Shown here: positions 40,441 through 64,000 of the stretch, in pieces | Position numbering within the stretch: position 1 is the first letter of the stretch | How the letters are laid out: each line of letters opens with the position of its first letter | Origin: Streptomyces sp. BA2 | GTDB lineage: Bacteria; Actinomycetota; Actinomycetes; Streptomycetales; Streptomycetaceae | Direction: 5' to 3' | DNA length: 64,000 bases | Assembly: GCF_009769735.1 (NCBI RefSeq) | Contig: NZ_WSRO01000002.1 | Coordinates: 7,241,001-7,305,000 of the forward strand | Program-made: the position numbers and the translations under genes | Notes under the pieces: generated by a model | What the model was told of the DNA's origin: nothing | The model's input: only the letters and a program-made list of their open reading frames with translations | Database searches by the model: none

Positions 40441-41379
40441 TCAGCTGGACATGGCCACAAGGACCCGGCGGCTGCCGGTGAACGAGCGGCGGCCGTGGCC
40501 GACCAGCACGTTGTCGATCAGCAGCAGGTCACCGGCGTGCCAGTCGACGTCGACGGCGGCGGCCAGGCCGCGGTCGCGCACCTGCAGCACGTACGCGTCG
40601 GGGATCGGACTGCCGTCGGCGAAGCTGACGGACTGCGGCAGTTCGTCGGCGGGCAACACCCGGGCCAGTGCGGCCGCGTCCTCGCCGAGCGCCGCCGGGT
40701 GCCACTGGTCGGACTGGTTGAACCAGACCTCCTCGCCGGTCACCGGGTGACGCAGCGTGGCCGGGCGGTCCTGGGTGACGCGCAGGGCGTCGCCGGGGAG
40801 CCACGTCCAGTTCGAGGCGGTCGTGGAGAGGAACTCCTCGACCGCGTCGCGGTCCTCGGTCTCGAACGTCTCCTGCCAGCTCTTGCCGAGGCCGCGGCCC
40901 CCGTGCAGGTTCTGCGTGTAGCGCACCCCGCCGGCGAACGCCTCGCGCACCTCGTCGTCCAGCGACGCGAGCCACAGTGCGCCGTTCACCACGGGGGTGG
41001 CACCGCCGGTTTCCGGGGCGGTGTGGCAGAAGAACAGCAGCCGGGACGGCCAACGGTGCGCGTACGAAAGCTCGTTGTGCATCGAGATGACGAATTCCGA
41101 CGGATATTCCGTCGACGTGTAGACGTTCCGTCCGACCTTGGTGCGCGGGGAATTCCCATGCACATAGGCCGCCCGGTCGGGCAGCAGACGGTCCATGACG
41201 GTGTCGAGTTCGTCGGGGTCGACGCCGAAGCCACGGAACACCAACGCCCGTTCCTCGGTGAGTCGTTCGGCAAGGTCGGGAAGAGCGTCGAGATACGCGG
41301 CGAGCCCTTCGGCGCCAGGTTTCGCGCCCACGCTCGCCGGGGTGATCTCCAGTGGTTTCCAGTTCCGGTGGTCCGGCAT
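40441..41379 (-). CDS. Fe(II)/2-oxoglutarate dioxygenase, SyrP-like (aspartyl beta-hydroxylase type)
   Basis: A 312-residue TauD/TfdA-family enzyme. H101-x-E103 in VISMHNELSYAHRWPSRL and H295 in DNVLVGHGRRSF form the iron site, and FFCHTAPETGGATPVVNG is the typical block of SyrP relatives. SyrP hydroxylates aspartate while it is tethered to the NRPS carrier domain in syringomycin synthesis. The NRPS modules next door have Asn/Asp-type codes, so tethered beta-hydroxylation of Asp or Asn is the best guess. It is transcribed divergently from the MbtH/NRPS genes across a 194-bp region with an inverted repeat. Confident in family and reaction class; the substrate is inferred. Confidence 0.88.
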   Translation of the reverse strand: MPDHRNWKPLEITPASVGAKPGAEGLAAYLDALPDLAERLTEERALVFRGFGVDPDELDTVMDRLLPDRAAYVHGNSPRTKVGRNVYTSTEYPSEFVISMHNELSYAHRWPSRLLFFCHTAPETGGATPVVNGALWLASLDDEVREAFAGGVRYTQNLHGGRGLGKSWQETFETEDRDAVEEFLSTTASNWTWLPGDALRVTQDRPATLRHPVTGEEVWFNQSDQWHPAALGEDAAALARVLPADELPQSVSFADGSPIPDAYVLQVRDRGLAAAVDVDWHAGDLLLIDNVLVGHGRRSFTGSRRVLVAMSS

Positions 41380-41448
41380 CCCGGCCTTCCCTTCTGCGCC
41401 CCCGCCGAGGCGTGTGGAATGCGATTCGCCGGACAGCTTGCGGAGCGT

Positions 41449-41489
41449 TTCTATACCGGCTCTACATGCCGGTGCGGCCCGATATAGAA
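41449..41489. promoter_or_regulatory. 11-bp inverted repeat in the divergent promoter of the NRPS cluster
   Basis: TTCTATACCGG (41449-41459) and CCGATATAGAA (41479-41489) are complementary at 10 of 11 positions, separated by 19 nt. The region between the SyrP-like gene and the MbtH gene is otherwise GC-rich, so these AT-rich arms stand out. They could be two half-sites for a cluster regulator or back-to-back -10 regions (TATAGA and TATAGC like boxes, a further CTATAG at 41493-41498). No regulator gene is visible in the window. Confidence 0.55.
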
Positions 41490-41573
41490 GCCCTATAGCG
41501 CCAGTTCACAGACTCCCGAACGCCGATACGAGCAGATACGACACGTTCGAAACCCAACCGATCAGGGAGCGAC

Positions 41574-41789
41574 ATGGCCGAGCAGAACACCGACGCGCAG
41601 ACCTACCTCGTCGTCCTCAACGACGAGGAGCAGTACTCCATCTGGTGGGCCGAGCGGGAGCTTCCGGCGGGCTGGCACGCCGAGGGCACCCGCGGCACCA
41701 AGGAGGAGTGCCTCGCGCACATCGGCGAGATCTGGACCGACATGCGCCCGCTCAGCCTGCGCCGCCGGATGGCGGAGGCGGCGGGCTGA
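41574..41789 (+). CDS. MbtH-like protein
   Basis: A 71-residue NRPS chaperone that binds adenylation domains and raises their solubility and activity. All signature positions are present: [45 protein letters not shown]. The ATG at 41574 has CAGGGAGCGAC upstream. It is the first gene of the plus-strand operon; NRPS1 follows after 182 bp of GC-rich spacer with no gene. Confidence 0.96.
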   Translation: MAEQNTDAQTYLVVLNDEEQYSIWWAERELPAGWHAEGTRGTKEECLAHIGEIWTDMRPLSLRRRMAEAAG

Positions 41790-41971
41790 CCGCAGAGGCC
41801 CGCGCGGAAGCGGAGGCCCGGGGCTGAGCGGAGGCCCCCGCCCCGCTCCCCCCGCCCTCCCCGCGCCCCCCCCGCGCTCGCACTCCCGCCGACACCGGGC
41901 TTCTCAGCCCTCTCGTCCGGCCCGCACCTCACTCCGCCCACCCACCGCACACGACCCCACGGGGAGCACTT

Positions 41972-44900
41972 GTGGCACGTCAGTCGCCCCTCCACCTTCT
42001 CTTCTCGGACCTGGCAGCCCAGGCCCCGGACCGGACCGCCCTCGTCGACGGCGACGGCGGGCGCGGGATCGGTTACGCGGAGCTCGACGCGGAGGCCAAT
42101 CGGCTGGCGCACCTGTTGTGCGCGGCCGGTGTGGGCCGGGGATCGCTCGTCGCCGTGCACCTGCCGCTCTCCGCGGACCTGCCGACGGCACTGCTCGCGG
42201 TCTGGCGGGCGGGCGCGGCGGTCCTGCCGCTGCCGGCCGACGTGCCGGATGAGGGGCTGCGGGCGCTGCGCCGGTACGCCGAGCCGGCGGCCGTCCTGAC
42301 CCAGGGCAACGCGGCGGCCGCCCTGCGCGCCGGAGCCGGACCGGCTCCGGTGATCGACCTCGACGCCGAGCGCGACACCTTGCGTTCCCAGGCGGCCACC
42401 CCGCCCGCGGTAAGCGTCGAGGACGACGATCTGGCCTGGGGAGTCCAACTGGCCGACGATGGCCAGTATCTGATGGCGGATCACGCGACCGTCGCACACC
42501 ACGTCCGCTGGACCACCCGCCGCTTCGGTGTGACCGACGCGGACCGTGTGCTGTGCACGCCCTCCGGCCTCGCCTCCTACTGGCCGCTGTTCACCGCCCT
42601 CACCACCGGTGCGACCGTGGTGACGGCCACGGCGAAGGCCCCCCTCGCCCACACTGTCGCCGGCCACGGCGTCACCGTCATGCCGATCGCCGCCTCCGGT
42701 CTCGACGCCGCCGCGGCAGAAGGTGACTGGGCCGCCTGCGGCGCCCTGCGCCTCGTCCTCGCGGCAGGAAGCCCCGCCGGTCCCGCCCCCACCGCTGTCG
42801 TCACCGCGGCCGGCGCCCAGGCCTGGCAGGTGTACGGCCCCGACAGCGGTGCGCTCGCCGTCACCGCGTGCCCTGTGGAAGGCGGGTCCGGCGATGCCGC
42901 GGCCGCCGCATCCCTCGGACGGCCGGTCGACAAGGTGCGCGTGCTCGTGCTCGACGCGTACGGAGACCCGGTACCCCCCGGCGTTCCGGGCGAGCTGCAT
43001 GTCGCCGGTTCCGCGGTGGCGCGCGGGATCCTCGGCGACCCGCTCGCCACGGCCGAGCGGCTGCGGCCCGCCCCCTTCGGGGCGCCGGGCTCGCGCATGT
43101 ACCGGACGGGCGACGAGGTCCGCTGGCGCGCGGACGGCGCCGTGGAGCTCCTCGGCCGGGTCTCCGATGGCGCACAGGCGCCCGCCGCCTTCGCCGCCGA
43201 ACTTCCCGGGCGGCCGGTCCACGCGGCCCCGGTCACCTCCGCCGAACGCGCCGTCTGCCAGACGTGGTCGGAGCTGCTCGGCATCGCCGACATCGGCCTC
43301 GACGACAACTTCTTCCAGCTCGGCGGACACTCCCTCGTCCTCACCCAGCTCGCCGAAATGCTGCACAGGACCACCGGCCGCCAAGTGGTGCTCGCCGACC
43401 TCTTCGCCGCGGTCACGGTCCGCGAGCAGGCCGCGCTCGTCGACTCCGCAGCCGCCGTCGAACCCGCCGTCACCCCCGTTCCCCGCGACGGGGAACTCCC
43501 GCTGTCCTTCGGCCAGCGCCGGCTGTGGTTCATGAACACGATGCACCCCAAGAGCCCGGAGTGGACGGCGCCCCTCTTCATCCGGCTCTCCCCGGACATC
43601 TCCGCCGACGCCGTCCGCCGCGCGCTCGACATCCTCGGCGAGCGGCACGAGGCGCTGCGCACCCGTTACGCCTCCCGCGGCGGCGAACCCGTACAGATCG
43701 TCGAGCCGTACACGCCGGTCGAGCTGCGGGTCGTCGACGGCGAGCGCGACGACCTCCTCCCCGTCTACGCCGAGCAGTTCGAGGCGGGCTTCGACCTGGA
43801 GGGCGGTCAGGTCTGGCGGGCACTGCTCGGCCGGGCCCCCGGCGAGGACCAGCTGCTCCTTGTCACCATCCACCACGTCGCCTGCGACGGCTGGTCATCG
43901 GCGGTCCTGGAGGACGAGTTCCGCACCCTGTGCCGTGCCCTGCACGCCGGTGAGCCGACCGACTTGCCCGAACTGCCGGTGCAGTACGCGGACTTCGCGT
44001 CCTGGCAGCAACAGTGGCGCACCACCGAGCGGCTCGCCGACGACCTGGACTTCTGGCGCCGCACGCTCGACGGCATGGCCCCGCTCGAACTGCCCACCGA
44101 CCACCCGCGCCCCCCGGAGCGCGACCCTCACGGCTCCGTCGTCACCTTCAGCATCCCGCAGCCCCTCGTCGACGCCGCGACCGCGCTCGGCCGCCGCAAC
44201 GAGGCCACGCCGTTCATGACGCTCCTCACGGCCTTCGGCACCCTGCTCGCCCGGCACACCGGGCAGTGGGACGTCGTCGTCGGAGCCCCCGTCGCCGGCC
44301 GCACCCGGCCCGAACTGCGCCCCATGGTCGGCTTCTTCCTCAACTCCCTCGTCCTGCGCTGCCCCTTGGAGGCCGGACAGTCCTTCCAGGACGCCCTCGG
44401 CCGGGTGCGCGGTGCCTGTCTGGACGCCTTCGCCCACCAGGAAGTGCCCTTCGAGCACCTCGTCGAGGAACTGCGCCCCGAACGCGACCTGTCCCGCACC
44501 CCGCTCTACCAGGTCGCCTTCAACATGCACGACGAGCAGCTCACCGGCGGCATGCCCGACCGCACCGACCTCGACTACCTGCGCGGCGCCCGCCAGGTCT
44601 CCAAGACCGACCTGACCCTCTACGTGCGGCGCGAGGCCGACGGCACCTGGACCGGCGCCCTCGAATACGCCACCGCCCTGTTCGAGCACGCCACCATCGA
44701 GCGCTTCGCGGACCACTTCGTACGCCTCCTGGCCTCCGTGACCGCCGCCCCCGCCACCCCGCTCGCCGAGGCCGACATCCTGCCCGACGCCGAGCGCGCG
44801 CAGCTCCTCGGGGAGTGGAACGCGACCGCAGAGGAGTTCCCCGCCGGCACGGTCCTCGACCGGATCGAGGCCATGGCCGCCGCCCGCCCCGACGCCCCGG

Positions 44901-46630
44901 CCGTCCTCGCCGCCGACGTACGGCTGACGTACGGCGAACTCGACGCGTACGCCAACCGCATCGCCCATCATCTCGCCGCGCAGGGCGCGGGACCGGAGAC
45001 CGTCGTCGGCGTCTGCCTCGACCGCGGGCCCGACCTGGTCGCCGCCCTCCTCGCCGTGTGGAAGACGGGCGCCGCCTACGTCCCGCTCGACGCGACCAAC
45101 CCGGCCGAGCGACTGCGTCACGTCCTCACCGACAGCGGGGCGGCGTTGCTGCTCACCGACTCCGCCCTCGCGCACGCAACCGACGGCTTCACCGGCACCC
45201 GTGTCCTCCTGGACCACGAGCGCGCGGCGGTCGCACAACGCCCCGCCGACGCCCCGCCGCGGTGCGGCGACCCGGACGCCCTCGCCTACGTCATCTACAC
45301 CTCCGGCTCGACCGGCACCCCCAAGGGAGTGATGGTCACCCACGGCGGCCTCGCCAACCATCTCGGCTGGGCGGCAAGGGAGTTGATGTCCGACGGCGAC
45401 GGCGGAGCGCCCCTGTTCTCCTCCATCGCCTTCGACCTGCCCGCCACCAACCTGTACGTGCCGCTGATGACCGGCGGCCCCGTGCACGTCCTGCCCGCCG
45501 ATCTGGACCTCGCGGGCCTTGGCACGGCACTGGACGCCGCCGGACCGTTCGACTTCGTCAAGCTCACCCCCGGCCATCTGGACCTGCTCGCCCACCAGCT
45601 CGACGCCGAACAGACGGCCCGCCTCGCGAGGACCGTCCTTGTCGCGGGGGAGGCGCTGTCCGCAAGGACCGCCAACCACTGGCTGACCGCCCTCGGCGGC
45701 CACCGGCTGATCAACGAGTACGGCCCCACCGAGGCGTCGATCGGCTCCACCGCGCACCCGGTCACCGAGCCCTACGACGGCCCGGTCCCGCTCGGCGGCC
45801 CCCTGCCGAACACGACCGCCCACGTCCTCGACCCCGCGGGGCACCCTCTCCCCGTCGGCGTCGCGGGCGAGCTGCACGTCGGCGGGCACGGCGTGGCCCG
45901 CGGCTATCTGGCCCGCCCGGCACTGACCGCGGAACGCTTCGTGCCCGACCCGTTCGGCCCGGCAGGATCCCGCCTCTACCGCACCGGCGACCTCGCCCGC
46001 CGCCTCCCAGGCGGCAGCATCGAATTCCTCGGCCGCATCGACGACCAGGTCAAGCTGCGCGGCTACCGGATCGAACTCGGCGAGATCCGCGCCCAGTTGA
46101 CGGGCCTTCCCGGTGTCCTTGACGCCGTGGTCGTGCTGCGCGACGACGACGCGGGCGAAAAGTCCCTGGCCGCCTACCTCGTCCCGGACGGCCCTGCCGA
46201 CCCCGACCTGACCGCCGTACGCGAAGGGCTCGCGGCCGTGCTCCCCGAGTACATGCTGCCGACCGCCTACGCCGTCGTCCCGGCGATCCCGCTCACCTCC
46301 AACGGCAAGGTCGACCACCGCGGCCTGCCCGTCCTCGACCTGGCGAGGGGCGCCTACCGGGCGCCGTCCACGCCGACCGAGGAACGCATCGCCGAGATCT
46401 GGGGCGAGATCCTCGGCCTGGAGCGGATCGGCGTGCACGACGACTTCTTCGCACTGGGCGGACACTCCATCCTCGCCATCCGGATGACCTCCCGCCTCCA
46501 GGACGCCTTCGACGTCGACCTGACCATCCGGACGGTCTTCGAGCAGTCCACCGTCGGTGGACTCGCCCAGGCGATCGAGGAGCGGATCAGGGCCGAGATC
46601 GACCAGCTGACCGATACCGAACTCGCCTGA
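41972..46630 (+). CDS. NRPS 1: A*(degenerate)-T-C-A(Asn/Asp)-T
   Basis: A 1,552-residue synthetase. Domains: A* 1-410, T 420-490 (Ser454 in LGGHSL), C 505-930 (catalytic H634-H635 in IHHVACDGWS), A 940-1450, T 1460-1535 (Ser1499). A* keeps the fold up to YRTGDEVRWRADGAVELLG, but where the ATP loop should be it reads GVQLADDGQYLMADHA, and the A8-A10 subdomain with the catalytic Lys is missing, so it cannot adenylate. The second A domain is intact (YTSGSTGTPKG, NEYGPTE, RLYRTGD, K1446 in SNGK). Its hand-read specificity code is D-L-T-K-L-A-E-I-G-K, close to the published Asn code DLTKLGEVGK. The GTG start follows GGGGAGCACTT. It ends without TE and is followed by a C-first NRPS, so it should donate to that. 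Confidence 0.93.
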   Translation: MARQSPLHLLFSDLAAQAPDRTALVDGDGGRGIGYAELDAEANRLAHLLCAAGVGRGSLVAVHLPLSADLPTALLAVWRAGAAVLPLPADVPDEGLRALRRYAEPAAVLTQGNAAAALRAGAGPAPVIDLDAERDTLRSQAATPPAVSVEDDDLAWGVQLADDGQYLMADHATVAHHVRWTTRRFGVTDADRVLCTPSGLASYWPLFTALTTGATVVTATAKAPLAHTVAGHGVTVMPIAASGLDAAAAEGDWAACGALRLVLAAGSPAGPAPTAVVTAAGAQAWQVYGPDSGALAVTACPVEGGSGDAAAAASLGRPVDKVRVLVLDAYGDPVPPGVPGELHVAGSAVARGILGDPLATAERLRPAPFGAPGSRMYRTGDEVRWRADGAVELLGRVSDGAQAPAAFAAELPGRPVHAAPVTSAERAVCQTWSELLGIADIGLDDNFFQLGGHSLVLTQLAEMLHRTTGRQVVLADLFAAVTVREQAALVDSAAAVEPAVTPVPRDGELPLSFGQRRLWFMNTMHPKSPEWTAPLFIRLSPDISADAVRRALDILGERHEALRTRYASRGGEPVQIVEPYTPVELRVVDGERDDLLPVYAEQFEAGFDLEGGQVWRALLGRAPGEDQLLLVTIHHVACDGWSSAVLEDEFRTLCRALHAGEPTDLPELPVQYADFASWQQQWRTTERLADDLDFWRRTLDGMAPLELPTDHPRPPERDPHGSVVTFSIPQPLVDAATALGRRNEATPFMTLLTAFGTLLARHTGQWDVVVGAPVAGRTRPELRPMVGFFLNSLVLRCPLEAGQSFQDALGRVRGACLDAFAHQEVPFEHLVEELRPERDLSRTPLYQVAFNMHDEQLTGGMPDRTDLDYLRGARQVSKTDLTLYVRREADGTWTGALEYATALFEHATIERFADHFVRLLASVTAAPATPLAEADILPDAERAQLLGEWNATAEEFPAGTVLDRIEAMAAARPDAPAVLAADVRLTYGELDAYANRIAHHLAAQGAGPETVVGVCLDRGPDLVAALLAVWKTGAAYVPLDATNPAERLRHVLTDSGAALLLTDSALAHATDGFTGTRVLLDHERAAVAQRPADAPPRCGDPDALAYVIYTSGSTGTPKGVMVTHGGLANHLGWAARELMSDGDGGAPLFSSIAFDLPATNLYVPLMTGGPVHVLPADLDLAGLGTALDAAGPFDFVKLTPGHLDLLAHQLDAEQTARLARTVLVAGEALSARTANHWLTALGGHRLINEYGPTEASIGSTAHPVTEPYDGPVPLGGPLPNTTAHVLDPAGHPLPVGVAGELHVGGHGVARGYLARPALTAERFVPDPFGPAGSRLYRTGDLARRLPGGSIEFLGRIDDQVKLRGYRIELGEIRAQLTGLPGVLDAVVVLRDDDAGEKSLAAYLVPDGPADPDLTAVREGLAAVLPEYMLPTAYAVVPAIPLTSNGKVDHRGLPVLDLARGAYRAPSTPTEERIAEIWGEILGLERIGVHDDFFALGGHSILAIRMTSRLQDAFDVDLTIRTVFEQSTVGGLAQAIEERIRAEIDQLTDTELA

Positions 46631-46701
46631 CCGCGCGAGCCGTCGACTCACCGCCCGACGAACCGGGCCCAGTGACATACCCGTTGAGGAGCGGAAAGAC
46701 C

Positions 46702-64000
<17,299 letters not shown>

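Overview
The window looks like the chromosome of a high-GC actinomycete, most likely Streptomyces. Third codon positions are almost all G or C, GTG starts and GTGA/ATGA overlaps are common, and the gene content (matAB-type glycan locus, beta-propeller phytase, DasA3-like desaturase pair, MbtH/NRPS) is typical of that genus. No rRNA, tRNA, CRISPR array or complete insertion sequence was seen. Genes at both ends are cut by the window.

Layout: 1-3374 is purine catabolism (end of a xanthine dehydrogenase subunit, AzgA-type purine permease, XdhC). 3450-7543 holds a VioD-like flavin monooxygenase, an SRPBCC protein, a lipoprotein polysaccharide deacetylase and an Xaa-Pro aminopeptidase. 7634-13583 is a compact cluster of six genes that reads as 4-hydroxyproline degradation: three-part D-hydroxyproline dehydrogenase, pyrroline-hydroxycarboxylate deaminase, 4-hydroxyproline epimerase, GntR/FCD regulator. 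13603-16409 has a secreted phytase, a small conserved protein and a DUF72 protein. 16669-20308 is a matA/matB/LCP cell-surface glycan operon whose MatB deacetylase half has lost its metal ligands. 20310-21713 is a PAP2/Aur1-like membrane enzyme.

22134-25696 is a tightly coupled group: unknown protein, 37-residue ORF, amino-acid permease, GNAT acetyltransferase. 26003-28225 is a ferredoxin-reductase/fatty-acid-desaturase pair. 28255-30415 is a set of small, envelope- or stress-like minus-strand genes. 30500-31310 is a patch of gene debris including a 185-bp copy of the CorA C-terminus. 31315-38620 holds housekeeping and transport genes, a decayed LuxR-type regulator and an acyl-CoA synthetase.

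39324-64000 is the left part of a non-ribosomal peptide cluster and the most interesting region. Two different HxE iron/2-oxoglutarate hydroxylases (AsnO/VioC-like and SyrP-like) are transcribed away from an MbtH-like gene and two NRPS genes. NRPS1 is A*-T-C-A-T, where A* has lost the ATP-binding loop and its whole C-terminal subdomain. NRPS2 is open to the end of the window (at least 5,766 codons) with five complete C-A-T modules and a sixth C domain. My hand-read specificity codes give Asn/Asp-like, Asn/Asp-like, Gly, Gly, X, X, where X is the same Thr-like but unassigned code twice. Modules 4 and 5, and the A domains of modules 2 and 3, are recent duplicates whose codon style differs from the flanking domains. 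No epimerase or thioesterase domain lies inside the window. The two hydroxylases plus Asn/Asp-type modules suggest a peptide containing beta-hydroxylated Asn or Asp. I cannot match it to a known product.
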